From positions 12,849,424 to 12,913,423 of the forward strand of contig NC_089732.1 in assembly GCF_035083965.1 (NCBI RefSeq): a stretch of 64,000 bases of DNA. Direction: 5' to 3'. Under the pieces are notes generated by a model that was not told the origin of the DNA, searched no databases, and saw only the letters and a list, made by a program, of their open reading frames with translations. This DNA is from Branchiostoma lanceolatum (lineage: Eukaryota; Chordata; Leptocardii; Amphioxiformes; Branchiostomatidae). Below, one piece after another: positions 35,170 through 46,540 of this stretch (its first letter is position 1; each line of letters starts with the position of its first letter). The position numbers and the translations under genes were made by a program.

Positions 35170-35405
35170 CGGCATGGTGGTTAGGGTTGTTGACTTATGA
35201 TCTGAAGGTTCAGGGTTGGAATGCTTAGCCTGATATTGTCCTTGGGAAAATCACTCTATACCAATTTCCTCGCTCAACTCCGATGAAATGAGATACTTCG
35301 ATGAGGGTCCATCCCGGTGTGGGTGGGTTGCACGTTACCGTCTAGCGTCACACGGCTTGTACTTTCTGAGCAAAACTGGTATGTTACACCCTTAGCGGCG
35401 TTCAA
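35170..35405 (+). repeat. SINE-related fragment in right arm
   Basis: GTTCAGGGTTGGAATGCTTA (B-box-like), CCTTGGGAAAATCACTCTAT, GGTCCATCCCGGTGTGGGTG, GGTATGTTACACCCTTAG. Mirrors 30840-31040. Confidence 0.55.
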
Positions 35406-35572
35406 AAGTAGCTTTTCACAACTAGAAATTACGACCCTTTCTTTTCATTTTCCTTCCAAATGGTAATCATGAAATTCTTTTGCTTTCAGAACTCTTTTGT
35501 CGACAATATTGTAAAAGAAAAGGCTAGTCGGGAGACTTTCAACATTCCGTGTCCGTCTAGTGAAACTACGAC

Positions 35573-38500
35573 ATGATAGCTAAATGGATCGACGCAGCCT
35601 TCGGGCGTGTGTTCTACAACTTGGGCAAGACAGTCGCCAGGTGGCCCGCCCCTTTCATTCTCTTACCTCTGCTCGCGTCGGCACTTCTCGGGTACTTCGG
35701 TCTCAGCACGATCGTCATAAACGACACCTACACCTTCGTCCCGGACGATGGACAAGCGTTGCCGGACGGAAAAGCGTTAGTAGCGGCCGGGTTCTCTCCG
35801 CCCGGCGACGCCGTGGCGGAATTAATCGTACAATCTAAGGACGGCGGCGACGTCCTCTTCAGAGACGACGTGGTCCAAGAGGTACTCCGGCTTCACCAAG
35901 AGCTGACAACTGCGAACACAACGTCTGGGGAAACGTTCTCTTCTCTCTGCTTCCGTGACCCCGCTACTACTGACTGTGTTCTGAGTGGAGTTCTTCGCCT
36001 CATGGTAACAGCCGGGTCAGGATCCGCACTTCGAACCGCTACCAACTTATCCTATCCTTACTACAACCCAAACAGAGTAGACTTCAATCTCGGCACGTAT
36101 CTTGGAAACGAACTTGGTGGGGTAGAACTTAGCACAGACAAAAGTACAATTCTATCCAGCAAGGCTCTTCATCTTGTCTACAACGTTAACGTAACAACCT
36201 TAGGCCAATGGATCGACACGTTTCGTCGGGTGTGTTCGGGATTCGAGTCAGACAAAATCACGGTGAACTACCTTACTGTACGCTCGACTGATGACGAAAT
36301 GGCAACTTTACCGTCAAGAATAAGTGTGTACATAGGGGTGGCTGTAGGACTGCTGATTTTGTTCTCGGTGTTGTCGTGTCTGATGCTGGACTGGGTACTG
36401 ACCAAACCGTGGCTGGCGGTGATAGGCGTGTTGTCCGCCGTCCTCGCCATCGTCTCGTCTATCGGAGTGGTCCTTCTGGCAGGGGAATCCTTCTCGTCAC
36501 TGAACGAGACGATTCCGTTCCTGCTCCTAGGTATGAATATCATATAGTAATAATAGTCTTTATTGCCATATTTCTGCCCAGATTGGCTAAATGCAGAGAT
36601 GACCACACGTGGTCTAGAGGATACAAATTGTAAAACATGATAAACTAGAAAAGAAATGCCACATTCTAACATTACAAAGTAGAAAACGAACAAGACTATG
36701 AACTATTCTTGATCTAATGTTAAACACCTAATTATTTCTTCTCTCTTTTTGAAACGCTTGGAAACATATCTATATACTTTGTCAAGTATATGCTCATTCG
36801 TACATGACATCAGGTAAATGAAAGTGTCCTGCTTTGTCATTTTTGTACATTTCTTGTCTAGTTCTATTGTATCAAACAGCGATTAGCGCTCATTTTCATA
36901 AATGTTTGATCTATGACGTTTCAAATGTATTGGACAAACCCAAGTCAACCGTACACACTCATGCCACATCCTCAGAAAAGACGCTGCATGTAGCCGCATA
37001 GTCACCCCCATGAAACTCCTAATGGGCCGTACCCGGAAATATGGGCCGTACCCGGTAAAAATATGGGCCGTACCCGGAAATATGGGCCGTACCCGGTGAA
37101 AATATGGGCCGTACCTGGAAAATGGGCCGTACCCTGTAACTATGGGCCGTACCCAATGGCGGACATCGCCCGGCCACACTGCGTAGTCGCGTGAAAGTCG
37201 CGTCTAGATACCCTGTACCGCAACGATACACAATCACACATAGCCTATGCTCTGGCAAACATTCCTGGCCACCTCTCTGCCGAGTGGCGTTGTACAAATC
37301 ACCCCCAATTTCGAAATTTCGAGAACACTCACACAAGCTGTGGCGAGATGCCGTCTGTAGTGCTCATCTGCATATTTTTACCGGGTACGGCCCATATTTC
37401 CGGGTACGGCCAAGATCTTTACCGGGTACGGCCCATATTTCCGGGTACGGCCCATAAGGAGTTTCATGGGGGTGATAGTTCCCATTTAGAATTCAATTCT
37501 AGCCCACGCTCAGACAATCGTTTCGCCGGTGTGGCTTTCTCAATACAAAGGCTCGAATGGTCTTCTACTGCACTTTCTCTATGACGTTTTGTATTTAAGG
37601 TTATTGAAAACTTTTATCGCAAAGCATGCAGCTGCAGTGCTAGTTTTGGCGGCGCCTCAGGGACGGTCGCGCTTAAAATATTTCAAGAACTGTACCAATG
37701 AATTCCAGCAAATTTGCATTGATGTCGCTGCAGGTTTGAAAATTCTAACGGTTACAGTCAAATATTTGCCGTTTTTCATTGCGATTACAAGTGCGTCTGT
37801 CCAATCTTCTTTGTAAAAACCCAAGACAGACATCTTTTTTTCTAAAAATCCCGGTTATAAATTACAGGTCTGCGATAATAAAACCTGTATTGTTTCATCA
37901 ATATTCTTGTTGTTTAGGAATCGGGGTGGACGACATGTTCGTCATGATCGCCGCCTGGCGGAAGTGTGACGTACGACTTCCGGTGCAGGAGCGCACGGGG
38001 CGCGCCATGTCGGACGCGGGAGTTTCCATCACCATCACGTCCATCACCGACTGCCTCGCGTTCGCCGCCGGCATCTGGAACGTCTTCCCGTCCGTGCGGC
38101 TCTTCTGTATCTACGCTTCTGTGGGAGTCGCCTTTGATTTCCTGTACCAGGTACGACCTTCAGACCTTTAGCCTCCATAGCAGGCTCTCTGGCGGCCATT
38201 ATTGGGCTTATAATACACTTTTGGTGATTACTCCTTTTTGTACTGGGTCGTTTGTAGAAAAAGAGGTTATCAGCAAAAGTGGATTATAAGCCCACAAAAA
38301 AAGGCCCAGAGGGCCTGCTATGGAGGCTATACACATTCGCCTTGTCCCATCCTCATCTTGAGGGTCGGGGACCATGGCCGCTTCCAGCACAAGCTTTCTC
38401 CATCCTTCTCTGTCCTTCGCCCTCTGTGTGCATTCTGACAATGACCTGCCTGCCCAGTCCCGGGCTGATGTCATCTCCCAATCTCTTGCGAGACCTCCCT

Positions 38501-40636
38501 GCATGGGCCTCCACTTCTGGTGCCACAGATCTTCCCTTGCAGGATGTGTGTTGAGAAAAAAAATGTCCTGGAGTCTGGTGACATACGCATGTTCAAAGCA
38601 CAGGCTCTTCATTCTTTTAACCATACATATACATAGAGTCATTAATTTGTTAATGGAGTGTAAAGTTCTTTGAAACACAATAGAGAGGAATTGATAAAAA
38701 CATGCACTCCTGGCATCAAATAATGATTGAGGAGGGGATACAAACTTAGTCATGTTTGGGACCGCATTCTTCCCGCTGCAGCGCCACCTAGCAGTGTAAA
38801 GTATATTGCAAATTAAGTTATTATTGACCTAGTTGAGGAAGGTAGTAGAGGGTCTACTGAAAGAAAGGTCCTCTTGGTTGCTTACCAAAGAACTTTACCA
38901 TCAACTTTGCAAATTTGTTACAAACTGGCCTGCTATCGAAAATTGAAATCATAACACGTAGCTCTGCTGTACTCTATGCACATGATTGACTTTACTTCCA
39001 CTTCCAGATCACCTTCTTCGCTGCCTTCATGTCGCTGACCGGGCGGCGGGAGCGGGCCAACCGCCACTGCCTCACCTGCTGCCCCGTCCTCCCCAAATCA
39101 CAGGCACGCGACAAGAGCGCCGCCTACCGACTTTGCTGCGCAGGTGGCGTGTCCAAGCAAGAGGGCGTGTTCGACAACCCCTCCTCCGAAGAGTTTAACA
39201 AAGATCCTTTGTTAAACAGGCTATTGTATAATAACCTTGTTCCTTTTATCCTTAAACCTTCATCAAAAGTAATCATATTTATTTTGTACGCTGCTTATCT
39301 GGGAGTGGCGATTTGGGGGTGCTTTCAAATCCGTATGGGCCTCGAATACCAAAATGTAGTAGCGGACGACTCACACGTCCGTGGGTATTACGACGCTGAA
39401 GAAACACACTTTAAAACATTCGGCCGTAAAGTAGACATTTTTGTAACCGAACCAAAAGAGTATTGGACACTAGACGTGCAACAGGCTGTCTTGGATAAAT
39501 TGAAAGCTTTCGACCAGAGCCAGTATTTCTACGACACGTCGGAGACCGCAGAGGTCTGGTTGCGAGACTTCCTTCGTTTTCTGAATCAGACGGGCAACTC
39601 TCACGCAGCCACGAACAAAACAGTATTTTTACACATTCTAATTTCTCAGTTTCTACCGACAGTCGGACGTCAGTATTACGGGTCTGTGATTTTCGCAGAC
39701 AACAACACTGGTATAGCCTCGTCACGATTCTTTGTCATACCGAAGGACGTCACGACAAGCGAGCGAGGGAAACTCATGATGACAGAAGCTCGTAGTATCG
39801 CGGAACGGGAACCTTTGAAAATGAAGGCTTACAGCTTTGATTTCTTCCTCTCAGACCAAGTCGTTACCATTCTTCCAAGTACGCTACAAACTGTTGGCAT
39901 TGCCGTAGCGATCATGTTCGTGGTGTGTTTCCTCTTGATTCCGCACTGTGTCGCTACTTTCCTCATCACCTTTGCTCTGGTGTCCATCGACGTAGGCCTT
40001 GTGGGATACATGACGTTTTGGGGGATAAATCTCGACATCGTCTCTATCGTCTCTATTCTCATGTGTATCGGGTTCTCCGTGGATTTCTTTGCACATATCA
40101 CTTATGCTTACGTCACTTCCAAAGCCACAGTACCCGCGGAAAAACTGACAGAAGCTATGCGCGCGGTCGGCATGCCTATTCTCCAGTCTTCTCTCTCTAC
40201 CATCCTCGGTATGTTAGTTCTTGCCTTTTTTCCGGCCTATATTTTTCGGGCGTTTTTCAAGACCATTTTTCTGGTGATGGTCTTCGGTGCGGCTCACGGA
40301 CTGGTCATCCTTCCCATCCTACTGACCACCCTGCGGCCATGTGGTCAAGGGCAAGACGAAAGGGACACGGTCAAGAAAATTAGTAAAACTACCGCATTTT
40401 CTAACGGAGGTTTTCCCCGGCCCTCCTACCCTAGGCCGCACTCTGTCAGTCCGTATATACCAGGGAAAACATCAGCTATTAATGGTACGAAACCAACGAC
40501 GTCCTTGCCCAATTTACGCCCTAAAGTCGGACAAGACAATCCGTACTTTACTCCGGAAATGCGCGAAGGGATAAAGTGGGTGGGCAGGCAGAGAACGGGT
40601 ATAGACAACCCGGTTGTGGTATCAGATTACCCATAG
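35573..40636 (+). CDS. Patched-domain (PTCHD3-like) membrane protein, copy 3 (3 exons, 939 aa)
   Basis: Exons 35573-36530, 37918-38150 and 39008-40636 total 2820 nt. Exons 2 and 3 have exactly the same lengths as in copy 2 (233 and 1629 nt); exon 1 is one codon longer (NVNVTTLGQ against NVQTTLGQ). All features of copy 2 are kept, including GIGVDDMFVMIAAW, the Cys-rich loop NRHCLTCCPVL, GFSVDFFAHITYAY and the tail ending VVVSDYP. An upstream stop (TAG at 35558) precedes the ATG closely, supporting the start. Introns are much longer than in copy 2 (1387 and 857 bp against 395 and 335) owing to insertions. Intact and probably functional; likely the derived copy (see findings). Confidence 0.95.
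37003..37474. mobile_element. Foldback element with internal GGGCCGTACCCGG repeats
   Basis: Inverted ends CACCCCCATGAAACTCCT / AGGAGTTTCATGGGGGTG with flanking direct repeats ATAGT (36998-37002, 37475-37479). The left arm has about six head-to-tail copies of an ATGGGCCGTACCCGG unit and the right arm about four in reverse. Inserted in intron 1 of Patched copy 3 only. Confidence 0.85.
38345..38535 (-). pseudogene. Non-LTR retrotransposon reverse-transcriptase C-terminal remnant
   Basis: The minus strand encodes ARDWEMTSARDWAGRSLSEC, then TQRAKDREGWRKLVLEA, the typical end of LINE polyproteins (WRxLV after a basic Trp-rich stretch). No upstream RT motifs. In intron 2 of Patched copy 3. Confidence 0.6.
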
Positions 40637-41189
40637 GATCTGTGCAGTGTTCACAGCCAGGCCTGAGAAGCCAGCTTTCTAGAGGGAGGGAGGGAATATC
40701 CAAAATGGGGACCCCTGATTGGCCAGGCTGTTTCAAAAGGTATCGACACCCCGTTAGAAACTGCAACTTTGCCCTTGGAGTTTGTGGTAAAATGGTAGCC
40801 TATGTGGGAAAATGATGCCAGATAACGATAATAGAGCTATATATCTAACAAATCAGATGGACATTTTGTCTAAATATTTTTGTTGAAATATTGCTACGGC
40901 ATGCCTGTCTCCCACCTTTAATTAAAGACATAAGATATGGTGGTCTATGCGTGCTTTAAAATACCGTCCTCTCTTTCTATAGTATAGTAAATATTATGAG
41001 AAGAAAATTGTCATACACGCCGTGTATCTTGTAAATTAGCCAAATTAACGCGAACCTACATGTACAATGGTCTAAGCCTTTGTAGTTGATATTATCTAAC
41101 CTATGTAATAACTAAGTTATCTGAGATAAGTTGTATTTATTTTTGCAAAGTGTCCATGTCTGCATTTAAGTTTCAAGTTTTGCTAATGA

Positions 41190-41195
41190 AATAAA
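41190..41195 (+). terminator. Poly(A) signal, Patched copy 3
   Basis: AATAAA about 555 nt after the stop, in the same place as for copy 2. Confidence 0.5.
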
Positions 41196-41278
41196 ATTTC
41201 AGACCCTACGTTCAGTGTCTTACTTATCTCATGTTTATTTTCATTTATTGTCAATTCATAGCCTCCTAAGCAGCCTTT

Positions 41279-41279
41279 A

Positions 41280-41337
<58 letters not shown>

Positions 41338-41478
41338 ATCTCTCTCTCCCTCCCTCACACACACGCACACACACACACACAAACATACAAACACAAATAC
41401 ACAGTCACATAAACTCTCTCACTCACTCACTCATTCACTCACTCACGGAACTACCTACCTACTCAACCACCTATCCAT

Positions 41479-41522
<44 letters not shown>

Positions 41523-41525
41523 AGT
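41279..41525. repeat. Microsatellite cluster, inverted partner of 26038-26286
   Basis: (CT)n, (AC)n and (CTCA)n blocks in reversed order relative to the left arm. Confidence 0.95.
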
Positions 41526-41817
41526 TATCTCTCTTTCTCTACAATGCGACATCGCTCGCTTTTATAGCAAAGCCCACCGACCCGGTGACCCACCCCTACA
41601 CATCTACATAAGTGTGTTGGGTTCTTTTAGGTGCAGGGGTTCGACGCCTGACTGAGGCTATAGTATATGAAATGTCGTCGTTCGACTGTAACATTTTAGA
41701 GCTTACTGTAACTTTTTTTTTACAATAAAAATATCTAACCACTATGCAAAATGTACAGAAAGTTCCTGAGATGTGGAAGTAAGTTGGTCAACTATCTTTA
41801 CAACAGAGTGTTTTTCC

Positions 41818-41863
41818 GTCATGAATATCTTAACTTTTCGCCGCGATATATGTACACTTCTCT
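41818..41863 (-). pseudogene. Orphan copy of the end of the METTL21 last exon
   Basis: The minus strand reads AGAAGTGTACATATATCGCG followed by a near-copy of the METTL21 C-terminal codons (VYIYRGEKL) and the stop region. The match stops at about 41863, where unrelated sequence begins. Confidence 0.8.
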
Positions 41864-41939
41864 CACCTCCTCTGCCACCGGGTGCCAAATTCGACCCAGG
41901 CGGAGAGAACTTTGCGTGCCCCGAAGAAGGATTGGCCAC

Positions 41940-42175
41940 CTATACCATTTGTGCTACGGGCCTCACAAGAGCGTTGCGTTTTCCTTAGGCCTTAGCTCGT
42001 TTCAGTATAAAAACACTTGTACCACCGTGTACCACTTGTGCCACGGGCCTCACAAGAGCGCTGCCTTTTCCTTCGCTCGTCTCAGTATAAAACCACCTGT
42101 ACCACCGTGTACCACTTGTGCCACGGGCCTCACAAGAAGTTGCCTTTTCCTTCGCTCGTCTCAGTATCTGGGTGC
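41940..42175. repeat. Three imperfect tandem repeats of 80-86 bp
   Basis: GGGCCTCACAAGAG recurs at about 41958, 42044 and 42124, each followed by TTTTCCTT, CTCGT and CAGTATAAAA or CAGTATCTGG. Confidence 0.8.
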
Positions 42176-42363
42176 ATTCGCCCGCGATTTCGTGATGTCG
42201 ACCCACACAAGTCGGGAAACATTTACGTGCGAGCAAGGGACGTTCGTAGCGCCGGTAATCGGATCGGAGGTCGGCATGTCGCCGTGTATCTGGGTGCATT
42301 CGCCGGCGATTTCGTGATGTCTTACATGGAAGCTCCGCCCTCAAATTAGAGATATGGCCCGGG

Positions 42364-42373
42364 GCTATTTAAG
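42364..42373 (+). promoter_or_regulatory. Possible TATA-like element upstream of the 42826 gene
   Basis: GGCTATTTAAGGGG lies in a GC-rich setting about 460 bp before the ATG at 42826. A short ORF (ATG 42425) ending at a GT donor follows, but its phase does not fit the main exon. Weak, motif only. Confidence 0.25.
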
Positions 42374-42825
42374 GGGGGTCCGGCAAAACTGCTCCCAAAG
42401 GATGTGATTGACAACAGCATCACCATGGAGACGCCCCACACCTGCCGTGAACCCCTCACCTTACCTGTACACCACAGGTATGACCGCAGGTGAGGGATTG
42501 TTAACCGTCACGGCTTGACTATTGTTCTCCACCTTGTAATCAAGGTACGATTAGGGGCAGACTGTTTTTATGCGTGAGTTGTCTCGCACAGTAAGTGATC
42601 CGGTTGGGCCAAGCCGGTATAGCCCCAGGACAGATATCCATGTGAACGGAGTCACAACTCGTTTTGCATACGGCACAACATTGTCTAGAAGAATAAGACG
42701 TGAAGAAAGCTACGGGTTCACTGCACGCAGCTTCGATTCCAATAGAGCGTTTTATGTATAGTTTTCCACCTAAACAGCTGAAGCGTTCAAGATACGATCT
42801 TGGTTTGGACTTCCCGAGTTGAGAT

Positions 42826-45800
42826 ATGTCGGCCGCGCCACCTATGTCCGGCGATGGACAGGGTAAGTCTTCGAGTCAGTAAACTGGTCAAGGAAATGCC
42901 ACCAAACGAAAAGTCACTCCTTGCACCAACGATACCTTAAAGAGCCACTGAACTTTGCATAACGTTTTAAGATATTGTTAAAGCAAGCATCTTATAAGTA
43001 ACTGTAAGGTCATTGTAATATGTCTATGTTTAACTTTATTCACATGTTGCGTAACACAAACAAGCTGATATTGGTCAGGACAACAAATCTTACCACGGCT
43101 TGCGCCAGAGCGAACTTGGGAAATACTGTACATTTCAAGACGATTTATGATATCTTTGAGGGAGAGGTTATAATACGTAGCTATTGGGTTAAAATCACTC
43201 ATATTTGTCAGTATGGTAAAAAAATACAGCATAACTTGCTGTGTATGTGCAGTGTAGTGTTGACAACTAGCACTGAGTATGCTTGCCACATGTATGTTAT
43301 TCTACGGCGGTTTCATCCCCCAAACAACAGCGAACCAAGTATCTATTTTGTCAGCATAATGACTAGATACCCGTATACATGTCGGTCGTGTGGAGTAGTG
43401 TTTCAGGGGACGTTTGTTCACACAAATCCGTCCTCTGTGACACCCGTCCTCGCATGTCACCAGCCACTTGTTTGTGTTGTTGCCGAGATATTTACATCTC
43501 AGACGTCACACACGCATCACTTTACAATGTTAGAAGTCCCTGTCACACATATTCAGGACGCTCTCACGACTTGCTCCCGACCATTTCCCAACCAAGGTCG
43601 GCGCTGAGTTGGGAGTAGCCTGGAATCTATCCTATTGTAGTTCACTACTCTTATCGTATTTTAGTTGAATCTGACTTTCCTGAGTTTGATTTGTCAAAAT
43701 ATGTAGTCGGCTGGATTTTTAAGACAAGTGGGCAAACTACACAGATGGCCTTGCTCAACTCCCAACTATATATGGTCTGGATAAGGTCGGGGGGGGGGGG
43801 GGGGGGGGCTGTGGTCAAGTACTAGTACTGTATGTGTGATAGGGGCTTAGCACAGATGTGATGTAAAGTGCTTGCCTGTGAGTGAGTTGATTTAACATTA
43901 TTCACGCAAACCTTGTTTTGTAGTCTGGCTATTCGAGTCGAAGCTGTGATAAACTTTATTGTTGTTACGAAGCCAATACAATGACACTGATTGCCAAATT
44001 GTCTACACCTCGGGTAATTTGTACTAAAGACGAAACCTAGTTTTAGGGCGCGTAATCTTCAATCCCGGGAGAGCCCGAAAGTCGGTGCAATTTGCGCAAA
44101 TTAAGGATAGAAAAGAAACAAGCATAGAATTGTTTCCCTACCAATATCTGGAAACAGAACAAGTCGAGTTTCAATGTGTTTTTTCCTTGTTTGAGCACAC
44201 GTAGTCTGTACATGTACCTGGACTGTATTTTCAGTGTTTGAAATTACATGAACGTACTTTAAATAGAAATCAAATGTTTAGGATTGTGATGTTAAAGGCA
44301 CTCCATATTCCATATATATACATTTAAGGTCTCCCTTGGAAATCAGTTACAATGTTAACTGAAGGGACCACCCTAAAGATGAATAGATAAATAAACATAT
44401 CTTCAACATTTCGAGCCGTTTCATTTACCATTCGAATTTGACCAGTATTGACCATTGCGCGCTCGATTTACCCAGAGTTCGACGAGCCGACTAAAAACTA
44501 TCTAGAGTAAAACGTGTTCCTAATACCGGGATGTAAAAAAAAAGCACCTCCAGAAAATAACCTTAAAGAAGATGACAGGATAATGGCGATTAAGATCAAC
44601 CAAGAAGCTCCTCGGATTGATTCTAAAGAAAGTTGTATCTGTTTCAGACAGCTTCTTTCAAAAGCGGGGTTTTCCTGGGGCCAGGGCGGTTGTGGTATCA
44701 CGTTTCACATCTCTAGTATTGTACGAGGATTAAACTCAGCATAGTTTGGACAGGAATCTGATCGATGCATGTGTAGGGGTAAAAGGGGAATAATTAAAGG
44801 ATCATGCAGTTAAAGCACCCAAACGGAACGGTAGCTGCAGTGCGCTAGCTAACCGCTAGAGTTATTTCGTATTGTTGTTTGTCAGTGATAATGAGGAAGA
44901 GTTATGCTGGTCACATTTTGACGAAACTACCACCTTAGCTAACGTTGTGTACACGCTTTGTTGTGAGCATTGTTTGCAAGGCTTCTTTGCATGGTGTGAA
45001 AACTGGCTCACATCTGTTCAAAACGTTACATTTTCCAAATTTAGGGCTCCATGGCAAGAGTTCGAGGATCGCATACCTCCGTGAAATATTTCCTATTTCA
45101 ATTTCTTGTCTTAGTCATGATTGTAAATCTCTCACTGAACAGCTTTTTTCCCGTCTGGCTCCAGTATTTAAGGCCCATAGGGTAACAACAGGCATGCATG
45201 TATTAGGAAATTGAAGACAGGGAACTTTGATAGCATTCTGGGACCTTTCAAGAACCTTTGACCTAACTTCCTGTCAGTGTCTCCACATAACTAGCATGTA
45301 AATAAGTGATTAAACACAAATAGATAAACAGACACACCGAAAAGAAAACCTTCCGTTCCACGTAGATAACCATAACACTTTTCTATATTCCATATACTAT
45401 TCTATATACCATGTAGTTATAGTAGTAGTCCTCTGTGTTTGTTTGTTATATACATTTCTAAATAACTTTTTCTCTATATTCTCCACAGGCGGGTTGGTCG
45501 AGTTGTCCAATGGGCACAGCATGTCTCTACAGACGGCCCGCATGATGAACGTGTCGCTGCAGCGCCGCCTACACGACAAGGTGCATCGGATTGAACTGCA
45601 GCACCAGAAGACCCGGCTCGCCCGCAACATCGAGACTCGTGATCTCAAGGACCTGCTTCTTGCAATCAAGTCCCAACCCTTGGAGTACCTTGAGCCCGAA
45701 AACAACCCTCGTGCAAAACAGGGGAAAAGTGCGAACGGTCCTCAGCGAGTGTCCGCACAAAATGGGGGTCATAGACCTCAGATTCCGAGATTGCCACGAA

Positions 45801-46390
45801 CGGCAGATCCCGATTTTGCAAGGAAACAGCAGAATTCGAACGCCGTCGAACTTAAAATTTTAGAAAAAAAGTCATCTATACGCTGGCGTAACGTAGCAGA
45901 AAGGACCCCACGGCTTGTAGCAAATGGTATGTCCCTAAATGCAATGGAACAGGCGAAAGCCCAGGACAAAGGCGCGCCCGAAAAAACGACACAACCAGTT
46001 TTACCTGGGTTATTTCCGGGGCAAGTTTCGAACAATATCAAAAGACTTTCTCCCACGAGATCAGGAAACGAGCCAGTTCGAAGCGCATCAGTGTCCAACA
46101 TGTACATCAAAACACCTTCACCAGGGGGCGCTTCTCAAACTGTACCGACGTTAAGCTTCATTCAGCTCGCCTCGCAAATGAAGGCCTTTAGCCTCCCGAA
46201 CCTGAGGAAAAAACCTGTGAATAACAACGACAAACCGTCCCAGATTGCCATGGCAACCAAACTGACCAGGAAGCAGAGGTGTGCGTCCTATTCCATTGGG
46301 ATGGAGGGGGAGGGGCCAACAAGCCCCGCCCCTCTGCGCCTGCCCTCCTTGGCCAATGACACGAAGTGGAGCCTCTCCTTGCGTAAATGA
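42826..46390 (+). CDS. Unrecognised basic protein, two exons, 312 aa
   Basis: Exon 1 42826-42862 encodes MSAAPPMSGDGQ and ends in phase 1 at a GTAAGT donor; exon 2 45489-46390 starts after CTCCACAG and completes the codon (Gly), giving 939 nt. Residues about 20-70 (MSLQTARMMNVSLQRRLHDK onward) look helical and strongly charged, perhaps a short coiled coil; the rest is Ser/Pro/Lys-rich and probably disordered, with SP motifs (RLSPTRSG, KTPSPGG) and a tail ending WSLSLRK. No signal peptide or membrane segment. I do not recognise a family. The start is the only one whose phase fits. The 2.6-kb intron holds the repeat at 43534. Confidence 0.7.
43534..43848. mobile_element. TIR element (GTCACACATA family), copy C, with a poly-G run
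   Basis: AAGTCCCTGTCACACAT at the left and TATGTGTGATAGGGGCTT at the right. Internal CACGACTTGCTCCCGACC is the reverse of copy A. Contains about 21 consecutive G at 43788-43808. Confidence 0.7.
44326..44398 (+). repeat. Short dispersed repeat, probable retroelement 3' tail
   Basis: TCTCCCTTGGAAATCAGTTA, GTTAACTGAAGGGACCACCC and AATAGATAAATAAAC; the same tail occurs inside the element at 55686 (55772-55857). Confidence 0.6.
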
Positions 46391-46410
46391 TTGACACTTA
46401 ATGTGACTAT

Positions 46411-46536
46411 GGCCCGATTAACACACATCTCGACTCGAGGCTGTGTATGAGGAGCTTTGGGCTGCTCAAGTGGAGTTTTCCAACTAAAAACTTCTCGACT
46501 CCAATTCGATTCAAAAACCCGTGTGTAAACCGGGCC
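46411..46536. mobile_element. 126-bp MITE just after the 312-aa gene
   Basis: Inverted ends GGCCCGATTAACACACA / GTGTGTAAACCGGGCC, flanked by TAT on both sides. It starts 20 bp after the stop codon, so it lies in the 3' UTR. Confidence 0.75.
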
Positions 46537-46540
46537 TATG

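Larger units (their letters stand above)
33965..41863. repeat. Right arm of a giant inverted duplication
   Basis: Reverse complement of 25702-32900, with extra insertions (36541-37917 intron growth including 37003-37474, and a LINE-like piece in intron 2). The outer border ends within a copy of the METTL21 last exon: complement of GAGAAGTGTACATATATCGC at about 41842-41862. Confidence 0.9.

Noticed and set aside
41751-42317. 188-codon frame on the plus strand
   Set aside because: Covers the palindrome edge and the 80-86 bp tandem repeats; no family resemblance.
42425-42478. Alternative first coding exon (17 codons then a GT donor) for the 312-aa gene
   Set aside because: It ends in phase 2, whereas the main exon needs phase 1; it could only work with an unseen middle exon.
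43020-43607. 195-codon open frame on the plus strand
   Set aside because: It lies in the intron of the 312-aa gene, runs into a TIR element, has no domain-like pattern and no splice or start support.
44514-45214. Short plus-strand frames upstream of the 312-aa exon
   Set aside because: No phase-compatible donor and acceptor pairs joining exon 2, and no domain-like content.
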